Assembly: GCA_026008535.1 (NCBI GenBank)
Contig: BRKX01000011.1
Location: 49,832,183 to 49,896,182 of the forward strand
Direction: 5' to 3'
Length of the DNA stretch: 64,000 bases
From: Perilla frutescens
Lineage: Eukaryota; Streptophyta; Magnoliopsida; Lamiales; Lamiaceae
Every line of letters begins with the position of its first letter. Position 1 is the first letter of the stretch. The position numbers and the translations under genes are program-made. Positions 34,631-45,599 of the stretch are shown in pieces. The notes beneath the pieces are model-generated. The model did not search any database and was not told the DNA's origin. It saw only the letters and a program-made list of their open reading frames with translations.

Positions 34631-34721
34631 GAATCCACAGCCTCCTTTTTTTTTTTAATAGAAAAAAGGCTCCAGATCTGATCCGTTCTGGTCGTAGCTG
34701 AAAGTTGTGAATTAACAAACC

Positions 34722-34934
34722 ATGACGATGAAGATCGGCTCATCCTTAATTCAGAAGACTGGAATTCGATCCAGTTTCGATGCATCTGACATGTCTAGAA
34801 TTCGGTCTGTTCGGACGGATGGTGCACCTGTTCCGAATTCGAAACATCACCGAATTGTTTTCACTCAAGATGGCGTGCTTGGTTGGCCGGAGTATTGGGA
34901 TGAGATGAATGTGCAATTGAATTACTTTGGATGA
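34722..34934 (+). CDS. Hypothetical 70-residue ORF behind a promoter-like leader
   Basis: The ORF starts MTMKIGSSLIQKTGIRSSFD and contains a balanced, non-repetitive sequence ending in GWPEYWDEMNVQLNYFG. It follows a convincing promoter and leader and has a good start context. I recognise no domain. It may be a short protein, a first exon whose reading continues past an unrecognised splice site, or the displaced first exon of the gene piece at 36256. The region up to about 35415 keeps a gene-like composition, including an open frame at 35225-35416 that runs into a GTAATT donor-like site. Confidence 0.4.
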   Translation: MTMKIGSSLIQKTGIRSSFDASDMSRIRSVRTDGAPVPNSKHHRIVFTQDGVLGWPEYWDEMNVQLNYFG

Positions 34935-36255
34935 AGGATTCCTCGAAAAGTTAGGATTAGTAATCTTTTTCAGAAATCGAATGGATCCGTAGTTGGGATT
35001 TGTCGTTTCTTCGTTTGACCGTGTCTCCGGGGCATAGTTGAATGTAGATATCAGAAATATTCATAGTCCAATCCATTACAGCCCTCTTTTGTCACGTCGG
35101 AAGCCCATCTTCAGATACTGTAGATAATACCATATTGGTATTATTGCTATGGTCCTTTCTAGAGAAGTCCCTCAGTTCTGATTCCTCTCAATGAAATTTA
35201 ATTTGAGATTCCGTAAGTAACTCAGTGCCTAACAAGAGTTTGGAGATGCCAGTATATTGTATTCGTATTGGCTATTCATCGAAGACTAGTTCGTCGCAAG
35301 GGCAGAGAAGTCGTTTTTTAATTAGGATTGAACACCCGGCTCTGTTCGGATATCTGGGCATTCCTTATCGTTTGTTTTCTCAAGTAGATCCAACAATGAG
35401 AATTTTTTCGAGGTAATTTTTCTTTTGGAGTTACTATATTCTTATTATGTTTCTGAACCACTTCATTATCACATTATACGTAAATAGTTGGTAGAGTTAT
35501 TGTAGTCACTGGATTGAAAAATGTAGAATTCATCTTATAAAAAATTATCAATTCTTCTAAAAAACATAGAGTCGTGATATTGATTTCCATATTAAAAATG
35601 TAAGTTTTAATTATTCATTGCCAATTAAATTAATTCATAAGAACCAATTCATAATGGAATTATAGTTAAATAGTTAGTTGCAATTCATTGTAGTCCTACA
35701 TCTCAAAAAGAAAAATAAAATAGATAAGTTTATAAAAATTGATATAACTAAGTAGCTGTGTTTAGACACCCACGGGGTTTGCCTAGAAGCAGCCACGCCC
35801 TTGAAAATTACACACTGATCGATCACCTTGACCCATGTTATTTTGAGGTCATATCTAGTATTCCTAGTTTTCCTCGAGTTGGTAAAATAATAATTGATTC
35901 ACAGCTTGCTCCAAATTCACTGAAATAATGCCTAAATATAATATGATTTTAAGAGTTTGCCCAAATTTATAGAACTGATCCCCAACTTCATTACACAGTT
36001 TGCCCCAAATTCATGAAAATAATCTCTAACTTTTAAGAATGTTTGCCCAAATGTATAGAAATGATCCCAACCCTGAAAATAACAGGAAATTCTCGTTTGA
36101 TTTCTGATTAAAATCAAATCGTCGCAGAGAAATAGTAACCTATGGCGTCATTTGGGTATATCAAGCAAGCAATTTTCGACAAACAAGCAAGAAAACACTA
36201 TGTAGAACTCTTTTTTCTGCTTTGATTATTTAAATCTGAGAGAATTCTGAATTAG

Positions 36256-36851
36256 GTGTTACAATTTATGAACAAACAGGCAGTATCGGCCTATCGGGAT
36301 CATATACGAGGCCTCAACGCATTCGATCGCCACAAGAAGTTTTTGAATGATTACGGTCAGTTTTTCACTTTGGTTTCAATAATTTATGTGCCAAGGAACA
36401 CGCGTAAGGGAGTCACTAAATATTGTTTGTGGTGTCAAATGTCAATGTTTGTTGTCTTTTCTTGTATGAATATGATTTTCGTGGATATGGCCTCATTTCT
36501 TGCTCTGTTTGGTAGTAATGTGCTCGGAATATGCTGAGAGGTTTCTCATAAAATTCAATTCTTCTTGCCAATCCTAATCCCTATGAACTTCCCTCAGTGA
36601 AGTTACAACTTAGAATACTATTTTATGGACAGTCACAGAAAATACAATGCTGTTGCATGTTAATGAGTTTAAATATGCATTATGGTTCTTATGTGGAACA
36701 CTTATTTGGGGAGAAAAGCCCAATTAATTATTTTTCTGAAAAAAAAAAAGCCCTTTTCTTTTGTTGCAGATGTTTATTATGGGAAACAGAAATCTACTTG
36801 TGAAACATTGCCAGTTAAAACTGATCAAGACACCATTAGAGAAGGATATCG
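36256..36851 (+). pseudogene. Partial FRA10AC1-like gene: two exons only
   Basis: Exon A (36256-36355) follows a TTAG acceptor and contains AYRDHIRGLNAFDRHKKFLN. It ends in phase 1 at TACG/GTCAG. Exon B (36770-36851) follows TTTGTTGCAG and reads VYYGKQKS, then LPVKTDQDTIREGYR, ending in phase 2 at TATCG/GTGGG. The two exons join in frame and match the N-terminal part of the Fra10Ac1 family, a conserved nuclear protein linked to the spliceosome in animals. The next expected block, an acidic EEDD segment followed by the long conserved core and the zinc-binding C-terminus, is not found in the 3.7 kb downstream. This is thus a truncated copy, with clean splice sites and no internal stop. The initiator exon is also uncertain. 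Confidence 0.72.
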
Positions 36852-36951
36852 GTGGGTTCACTTTTTCACTCGATTTGGTTTCGAAAATTATTTTTGTATG
36901 CATCGGACTAGTTAAAATTATTGCTTTGTCTGCAGAGAGTTAATAACTTAA

Positions 36952-39900
36952 CATTTATGACTTTGCTTTCCTTGGTATTTCAATCTATCAGTGTCATCAT
37001 TTTATTTTGTATGGCCAAAATTGATTTTACACGAGCTCAAGTGTCAAGACCTTTGTGCTAGGCAAGGATATATAATTCTGCGTTATAGTGCGGCTAGTTC
37101 ATTATAATCCTGGGACCAGATTGCAAAAGAATTAGACTAAACCTTGAAGATTGTGTAAAAGTATGAAAACGTATTGGAGGCTGATAGATATTCCTGGAAG
37201 TTCTAACTTCAAAGAAATTGAATTTCAAGAGTTCAGTTATAACACCCTTGTAGAAGTGATTTGATTGGTCATATGGGGTTGCCTTGGGAGCTACTGAACA
37301 ATGCAGGATTTACAAAAAAAGTTAATCACTGCTATATTTGCTATGGGTTAGTGTATGATCAATTTTTATTTATTTTTTTCAATGTAGAATGTACGTATTT
37401 TAATGAGCCTGTGCCTTTTTCTAATTGCTATGTGTAATATTTTACCATATTTGTCACTTCTCTTGTATTACATATACTACCACTGTAACAAAAAAGAACA
37501 AAAATCATTAGTACCGGGTAGGGTGTGGTGTAAGTGAGTTCACTGGTTAACTTAGCGTGTTACTTGGGATCAATTCATAAAATACTTGAACTCAAGTCAT
37601 AGTTGATTGAGTCGAGCTCGGCTCCTCTATACTCAACTTGATATACTTACGAGCTTAATCAAGCTTGAAACTATTTTACTATATTATTCTTATAATCAAT
37701 TATTTACATGAGTATCCTAAATATAAAAGGAAAAAAGACCACTCTTACCCTTAATAATCAATTGTTTGTTTTCTTTTACTAATTATTTTAATGCTTAATT
37801 TACTCTATATCGCATTACTAGAATTGTTATTCTATTTTATGTCTATTTTTTTTAGTGAAACTAAGCGAAAATTAAAATATAAAATATATTAGGACTTTCA
37901 GTTCTAAATTGCAGGAAAACATTGAAAGGGCCCTTGCTCAGATTATCATTGCCAATTAAATTAATTGATAACAAACCCATAACAGAATTTCCGCTATTAT
38001 AGTGAAATTATATAATTACTCTCCATCTGTTAATTGTGGTTTTTGTTGGTTTATGCTGATAGCTCTCAAATTTTATTATTGATTCAGAATTGAATATTCT
38101 GAGAAATGCTGATTTACTAGCAACAGTTTTATCACTACAATTGAACTTACATCAATTGTTTAATGTGGATTTTTTGCTCTCATCTGAGACATTATATTGA
38201 ATCTTAATGTTTGTTTTGTTCATTTTGCTGCAAGATATGGTTGTCCTTTGTCAGTCCTTGAAATTTTTGCCTAACATGAATCTAGATTGCTTCAATTCGA
38301 AGTTGTAGATATCTGTGAAGCTGGCTTGTTTGCTTTGATTATCAATGATACCTTTTTTTGTTGACTTGGGTGTAGTTGACACTTTCTCTTATGGATTAGG
38401 GGGTGTAAGTGAGCTGCTTCCCCTTTACCCACCCAATTTTTTTAAAATAGTTTAATCAATCCGAGAGACAAGCTCGCGAGCTTTGTCGTATTATTTTAAC
38501 CTATCTAACTATTTTCATTTTCTTAACCTAGTATATAAAGTTAGGATTTTCATATCCCTAATGCCTTATTCTCCCCAAGCGGTGCAACACAACGCGCTTC
38601 TGTTTCACTAAGGTTGGCGTAATTTTGAGGTTTGGGTCACTTAGTGACTAAGGTTGGCGAAATCTTGAGGCTTCGGTGTTGATACCGTGTTTTTGGAGAT
38701 TTCCGAGTATTTTCCTCAGAATAATTTATCTATTTAAGCTGCGATTTAGGTACCAGTCTCTCTCACATTGATCTCTCCTGATTAGCAAAAGGTCAGGTCT
38801 TCTCTTATTTTCATCTCTTTTTTTATCAAGTTATGTTTCAGCTTTTCTCTCTCTAATTAATGTTGCAATATAACACATAGCTATGAGAAGGAGATTTCTT
38901 TAAAAGTGAATTGCATTTCTTATGTATATTGATTGACTGCCACACTATTTTGGATCTTAGATCCCTGGCCTCTCATCAAAGAAATATGAATCCACTAACG
39001 ATTCACAATGAATGTGGCTGTTGAATAAGTTGTGTGATTGGTGATTGTACTCTAGTTAGGGCTTAATTTTGAGGATAGGGTTTCGATTCTGTTTTTAAAG
39101 ATTTCTAACTATTTTCCTCTGATTAAAGCTGTGAAGTGGGTGCTATAATTTGTCTCACCTTCATCTCTTGTGAATTGGGTGCTAATCTGTCTCCCCTTAA
39201 TCTCTCCAGAGTGTTGTGGCTCGATATTCCGACATTGAAGTGGATTTGAAAGGCAATAACAAGGGAACCCACTGGTTTCCACTCTGGAGAAAGAGCTCTG
39301 TTTTGTGAATTTGGCGCCAATCTATCTCACCACCATCACTCCATTGTGTCGTTGCTTGATTTGACATCGAAGTGGAAGGTAATAAGAAGGGAAATACGGC
39401 TACTCGAAAAGTGCTCTGTTTTATGTGATCTTACGAAATTTCTGCTTCGGAATTTGCATACTTGTTGGGAAACTTAATTTGGGGATAGAAGGTGTTGGTA
39501 TAAGAAGTTTTTTGCACCTGTTCGTAGCTATTGTCTGTATTTTTTTCTGTACAGGATTATATTGACTTCATTATCAGACGTATTGTGCGTTGCAATTACA
39601 CTGTTTTTGTGTGTAATTGGGTATGGATATATGATAGACGTACTCTGTCATCAGTTTTGTCTTTTCCCTTTTTTTTTTTGCAGTTAAAACACACACGCAC
39701 AAAATTGAACTGTTACACTAATTTCCAAATATACATGTAATTTTTTTAAATAAAAATCTAATTGATAGGATTTTAAAAAAAAAACAAAAACTAATTGATA
39801 GGATTTGAAGGGAGAGCTATTTTCATGTGTTAAACATAATTAAGACGATACATTTTTTTTTAGGAAAGACGATACATTTGAGAGGTCATGAATGGAGAGT

Positions 39901-40560
39901 ATTCGGGAGATAAAATAAGATAATTGGACGACATCTCAAGATATGTTTCTAAAAGAATAAATTAAGTTGAATACATGTATTCAGAATTAGGGTGAAAATG
40001 AATTAAAAACTACTACTCGTCTAAGTCACCTTCCTAGACCGAGTCGTTACAATTTATAGAATTTTACATTGATATCTTAATGTTGTTTATCTTAGAGCCT
40101 GGCCTCGTTTAAACAGATTTTTATAGCTAATTGGATCAGTTTTAGATCTCTCTCTCAACCACTAGTTAACAACAAACGTCAAGATGCACATAAACGGGGA
40201 GCCTGTTGTGTATCTTTATCTAGGGCTTGTACTGAATTTTGAGGAAATGAAAGTAGGCCTAATTTTCGTAATTAATTCATTTATTAATGGTGGTTATGCT
40301 TGAAAAATATTAAGGATTAACTCCTAAATTTTTGCTTGCGAGAAAGTTTGATAAAAAGCTTAGTTTGAAACAAGGTGTTACCGTGCAATATAATATTTGA
40401 TAATCATATTTGATGCATGTATCCTAGTCGAGAATCTAATTAGCTGGATATTATTTTGGAAACTATGCAGTAATTAGCAATTTAATTAGTTGATTTTTTT
40501 TATTGGTTGAATTTTTCACAATTATATCTTAATTTGTTTTAAATTATTTCAGTGTACTTA
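36952..40560. other. Intergenic sequence between the FRA10AC1 piece and the protease gene
   Basis: AT-rich and without a supported gene. It includes 5'-leader-like repeats at 38640-39430 and a second copy of text seen at 35615 (ATTGCCAATTAAATTAATT at about 37949). Confidence 0.5.
38640..39430. repeat. Duplicated leader-like sequence
   Basis: A block ending ATTTCCGAGTATTTTCCTC (about 38699-38717) recurs near 39100-39119 as ATTTCTAACTATTTTCCTC, about 400 bp apart. Within the second block, GTGAATTGGGTGCTAATCTG (39169) and GTGAATTTGGCGCCAATCTA (39304) begin two further copies 135 bp apart, each leading to GACAT(T/C)GAAGTGGA. Composition resembles untranslated exon sequence. Confidence 0.55.
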
Positions 40561-40580
40561 TCCAGATTAGCATTGTACAG

Positions 40581-41397
40581 ATGGCTGACCATTGCCAAAA
40601 TTTGTTTGAGAGTGTGAGTCGACTATCTTTTTTATCTTTTATCTTTTTTTTTTTAAAAAAAAATCCACTAAAATGAGGAGTCATTAATTGATATTTAGGC
40701 GACCTTCTGCTGGCTTACTGACCCTCGGCGTTGTATTCTTCCAATCAGAAATCAGGGTGGAACAAGTACATATTTTCTCAAGATCATCTTCTTCTTAAAT
40801 CAATATATGCATTTTATTAGCATTAATTTTCAATTTTATTAATGATGCAGACTCTTGCTATGCATTTGCAGTGGTTGACACCATTTATGCAATGCTTATA
40901 CTTTACGATAGACACGTGCCTAACGAAAAATGCAAAGGGTCGGAGCAAGAATTTTTGGACTACCTTCACATGAAATATCTCCCTCTTGATGCAAAACGCG
41001 ACAATGAAGGAAAGCTTACCATAAATGAAGATGGTATTGGAAATACCCTTTCAAATGCATTTGAGTACATGCAACACTATGGACTTACGTTCGAAAGTAA
41101 ACTCAAGTTTCATGGTAAATGTAAATTACGTACAGAGTACGATCCACCAAAGGTGAGAAGGAAAATTATTCAAATTAATGTTAATTAATTATTCAAACTA
41201 ATGCTCATATATAATTTATTTACTTAGTAGTAATTTTCCATTTTGTAGGGTTCGAGGATTTTCATTGATGGGTACCATATTCTTAGCCCTCAAGATCCCC
41301 AAACGGTTATTAAAACATTAACTTGTCATCCAATTCCTATCACCATTATTTGTCCACCAAGTTTCCAAGAATGGAAGCCTAGAGTAAGTTTTTAGCA

Positions 41398-41463
<66 letters not shown>

Positions 41464-41797
41464 TTGTAAAAAATAATAATTATATTGTTGTGAAGTTATT
41501 GAACTCCGTCTTAATACCATGTAGACAGGAAATGAAATTTACAGCGGTCCAAATGAAAAAGAATGGAATGCATTCTTTAAAGCCAAATCGCACATGCCTC
41601 CGTTGAAATCACCTTATGAATATCATGCCTTAGTGATTATAGGGCATGGGGTGGAGGGAAATATCAAATACTACATCGCAAAAAATTCATGGGGTGATGA
41701 ATGGGGCTACAAAGGATTCGTCAAGATTGCAATGGATATTAAGGCCCCTTTCTATGAATCCATGCTTTATCCTTCACAACCATACCTAAAACAATAA
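40581..41797 (+). CDS. Papain-like (C1A) cysteine protease domain protein, five exons, no signal or propeptide
   Basis: Exons 40581-40613, 40699-40765, 40851-41152, 41249-41383 and 41525-41797 join with GT-AG introns and consistent phases into 269 codons without a stop. The oxyanion Gln30 and catalytic Cys36 lie in NQGGTNSCYAF. The catalytic His213 lies in YEYHALVIIG and Asn233 in IAKNSWGDEWGYKGF. The usual N-terminal signal peptide and I29 inhibitor propeptide are absent: only 29 residues precede the active-site motif. Cysteines that form disulfides in papain are replaced. The CGSC pair is TNSC, the GCNGG position reads GIGNT, and SGPC reads SGPN. The protein would suit the cytosol or nucleus. 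A decaying duplicate is possible, but the frame and all splice sites are intact. The sequence before the ATG (GTACAG) could be an acceptor, so an upstream exon is not excluded. Confidence 0.78.
41399..41463. repeat. (ATT)n microsatellite in intron 4 of the protease gene
   Basis: About 21 perfect ATT/TTA repeats lie directly behind the exon 4 donor region. Intron length there should be highly polymorphic. Confidence 0.95.
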
Positions 41798-41799
41798 AA

Positions 41800-43460
41800 T
41801 ATTAGTAGCTAGGGATTTTATTTCTATTCCTCCACATCACTAATTGGACTACATCTTTATATATATGGTTTCCTATGTATTCTGTTTCTAAGAATCTGGA
41901 CATGATCAAAACTTAATTGTTTTATCATTCTAGTAACTCTATTTGCTGCTCCTTCTCTCAAAAATAATAATAAATAAAGCTTTATTAATTTGCTACTGCG
42001 CGCTAGGTTTGCTTTATTAATTTACCTAATTTTCATTTACTATTCAATAGAATTAATGTGCATTGATCCGAGTTTTTTTTCCTCAAATGTTTGCAAGTCC
42101 AGACACACCTGTCAAGTGTCAACTATATCTTTTAATGTACTAAAGCATACAAAATAGAATATATATATATATATATATATATGTAAGAATTGCCAACTTT
42201 AATTAATTTGTAATTATAACACTAATTTTCAATAATTTGTAATTAAAATCTCAATTGTATTTCTTGTAAAAAGGTGAGGTCTAGGGCCTCTAGGCTTTAA
42301 TACTGCTTGGATCGGAATTATATTGATTTTTTTTTAATCTTTTTTAAATACATCTCAAAATCCTTATAAAAACTGAAACACAATTTTTTAAAGGGTTGAG
42401 TGTTAGGGAAATATATATACTAGTACTATATTTATAAATGGTATAATATGCTTTCAATTTAATGAGTAAACCAAATATAGTCTCAACTCAACAAATTTAA
42501 CTGATTTAAGCGGGGCGCGCACGCACACATGTGTGTATGTGTAGGATTTAGTTCAAATAGGGTACTATACTTTGTGTGAGAATTGGAACGATGCTTATTT
42601 ACTATGATTTTATAGCTTACTTTATTATATTTTAGTGTTAATTTTTTTAAAAGAATTATAGCTTATCTTGTTGTATTTTAAAGCTAGTGATAATAGCACT
42701 AAAATACAATAAGACTATACAATCATATAAATAAACATCATTCCAAATTTTCACACGAAGCACAATACTCATTATAATCCGTGTATATATATATATATGT
42801 ATATGTATGTGTGTGTGTGTTGGCAACATAACATGTACGTAAGGCAAGACACAGTCATAGAAAGATCAATATAAATATATAATGTTCATAAATCACTACC
42901 TGTAAAGTGTAAATTGTTGCAAGCTTTGCAAATATTCACTAAAGGATATATAGCCAACAAAATTTGTCCATGCCTTAAATGGCGTGCGTGAGCATGCACT
43001 TCATTAATAATGTTTGGTAAAGTGGATCAAGCTTCGGCTTGGGAATTCAAATTATTTATATTTTCTTTTTTCTGTAAATGCATGGTTTTTATAACCAAAA
43101 TAGGATAAGAAAATTCTTTTCTACCTAAGAAAATAAGTACATTCTTTTTTAACCCTATTTTTATGTTCTCTCAATCATATACTAGTTATTAAAAGTTAGT
43201 AGACCCCCTCAAAACCCTCGACTCCCTTGTAATTTTTGACACGGTTCATATAAAGCAAGTGCATTTTTTACATGATTCACACGAAGTTAGTGCATGTATA
43301 TTTTTTACATGGTTGATAAACAAAATAGTTACATTTTGTATATGGTTCATACAAAATGTGTGCAAAACTGAACACATAACTAATGAATCCAGTTCAAATT
43401 AAACTATATGGGTTCATATGCAAAATTGAACAGAGAACTAATAAATCGAGTTCAAACTAT
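41800..43460. other. Intergenic and repeat sequence downstream of the protease gene
   Basis: AT-rich, with TA and CA/TG microsatellites at 42160-42182, 42515-42545 and 42783-42825. From 43240 a degenerate motif ACA(T)GGTTCATA recurs several times up to 43440. It continues after the solo LTR as ATCGGTTCATATATATGG (from 44843), so it was one repeat element before the LTR landed. No gene is seen. Confidence 0.5.
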
Positions 43461-44838
43461 TGATAAGCATGACTTTTGTATGCATTTAGGTGTCTATTTG
43501 GATGATATTTAAAGATTAATGCATGCTTAAGTTGGTGTTTTGGTTGTTTCGGCTTTTCTCGTGCATTTTCACGTTTTGCTATTTTTGTTGAAGTTTGAGC
43601 TAAAAAAGAGGATACTTTTAAGATCCAATTCAGTTGGAAATAAGCTATAAAGATAGAGGATCAATTTGGGGTCATTCTGCAACTTGAATCGGGTTAATCG
43701 GATAAGAAACGAGCGAGAACGAAGCAAAACAGTGGAGGGTGCCGAAAGCTGCCGAAAACCGCCGACCGGCGGTTCTCTCCAGCAAAATCCACCGACCCAG
43801 CCGCCGGTCGGCGGGTTTGGGCTGCCGGTCGGTGGGTCTTAACTTCTGGGTCAGCGGTTTATCCGATTTTTGTCTCCGTATCCGTTTTCGGCCCATGAAC
43901 TCACCTTTTGGGCTGAGTTTTTGATACATAGTATATATATGACTGCTATGGACGAAATTTACATACATTATTCATCATTTTAGAGTTATCTTTTTATTTT
44001 TTAGTCGAGATACACTTGTGAAATTCAACTTTGAAGATTGAAATTTTATGCAACAGATTTTTCTATTGTTTTTCTAACCTTTGTTATTTAATTATGTTTC
44101 TTTATTTTTTCTCTCTTTTAGATTTCATTATATGTGTGAGTAGTTCGTATAATTAATTCTAGGGTTTGTAGCATGTATGAAATTATGTATTGATTTAATT
44201 CTTCATCAATTTTCCTTCCAATTATATGGTTCAAACATTCAAGTTTAGATTTCTCATGTATGATTAAGGCCATAGTCATTATATGCTAGCTAATTAATTT
44301 GAGTCCTGGCGGAGATAATTAATTAGTGGGATTAATTGAATAATTTGATACACGTACTTGTGATCTGTAGGAGGTTTTAAATCTATTGATCTATCGGGAG
44401 TTAACAATTAATCTAGAGATGAAAGTAATAGATAATTGTTAATCTACTTTTACCTTGAGACTTGGCGGAGATAGATAAGCAGAATTCTGATCCTCCACCG
44501 ATAATTAGATTAAATTGAAAGTTGATGGAATTAGATTAATATATGATGGATTCATGTGTATGCATTCCCTAGGATTAATTATTTTATTTATTTGATAGTT
44601 TACATTTTTAAGTTCGTTCGATTTGCATTTGATTTCATAATTGATTTTAGTAATTTAATTTTGAGTTTGTGTATAGTATTAGTTAACCCAAAAATAGGTA
44701 ACTTGGATAATAGAAAGTTGTTATCTTAGTACTCAGTGTGGTAAATAATTCAGTCTCTGTGGATACGATACTCGATTCACTTGCTATATTGCATGATTCT
44801 TATTAGTTGCAGTTAATTGCATAATAAATAGTGCATCA
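43461..44838 (+). mobile_element. Solo LTR (TGAT...ATCA family), plus orientation
   Basis: A 1,378-bp LTR beginning TGATAAGCATGACTTTTG and ending GTGCATCA, flanked by the perfect 5-bp duplication ACTAT (43456-43460 and 44839-44843). It is collinear with 54516-55796 and 58279-59634 and, inverted, with 13598-15020. Its downstream flank is also duplicated at 59635-59830. Confidence 0.9.
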
Positions 44839-44973
44839 ACTATATCGGTTCATATATATGGACGCATTTTCGTAAGTTCATTTTGGACCCGTGTGGGTTC
44901 AAATGCGACATACATTTTATTTTACCCGTGCGAGTAATATACTACTATATCTAAGTACACGAACTACACTAAC

Positions 44974-45010
<37 letters not shown>

Positions 45011-45046
45011 AGTGGTTCCAGAGAGAACTAACTCTGATGTGCGAAC
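44839..45046. repeat. Downstream-flank copy 1 of a large duplication
   Basis: From ACTATATCGGTTCATATATA through a (TA)n tract (44978-45007) to GATGTGCGAAC, this is the same sequence as 59635-59830, differing mainly in TA length. Copy 1 ends at CGAAC (45042-45046), where it passes directly into copia LTR sequence. Copy 2 continues with unique sequence. Confidence 0.88.
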
Positions 45047-45278
45047 ATATCTTGCCTTCCACGTACGGATCCACGCAAAATCTTCTATTTATGGAAACTG
45101 ACATATAAAAGTGTCTCTGGGTATGTCCGGGACATCAGAGGGAACAGTTTGCCAACTGTTCTTCTTTTCTTGCACAGCGGAATAAATGGCTTCAGGGACA
45201 TACCCAAGCACACATTGTCGAACATATCTCGCCAACAAAACAACACGAACACTTAGTGCATAAACGGTGGCACTAACA
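45042..45278 (-). mobile_element. Truncated 3' LTR of the copia element
   Basis: These 237 bp match 54279-54515, the first part of the 5' LTR on the minus strand, beginning TGTTAGTGCCACCGTTTAT. The remaining roughly 690 bp of the LTR are missing. The cut falls on CGAAC, shared with the flank sequence. A purine-rich tract, AAATGGGAAGATT on the minus strand (45291-45279), directly precedes it and serves as polypurine tract. Confidence 0.82.
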
Positions 45279-45599
45279 ATCTTCCCATTTGGCATTTATG
45301 ATCGACAATTATCATCTTAATCTGCACAACACTTGAATAAACTTCGCAGATCAAAATATATTAAAGCAAATGATATATTTAAAAAACTGTCTAGGATAGT
45401 TCCAAGCACATTCCCCCTGAGTCTAATCTGGGAGTGCCTTCAAACATCACGATCATTGTTTTCGCAGTCAAGATTTTATTGTCTGGTTGATCAAATATTG
45501 AGTACAGACCAATGAAAAAAATGGGGTAAACAAACATCCCTAATAGAATTGTTCAACAAGTGTTTGCAAAAAAAATAATTGGAGAGCACATAAGCTCTT

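Noticed and set aside
34398..34718. 106-codon minus-strand ORF
   Set aside because: It is antisense to the CT-rich leader. Its Lys/Arg-rich sequence comes from poly-pyrimidine tracts on the other strand.
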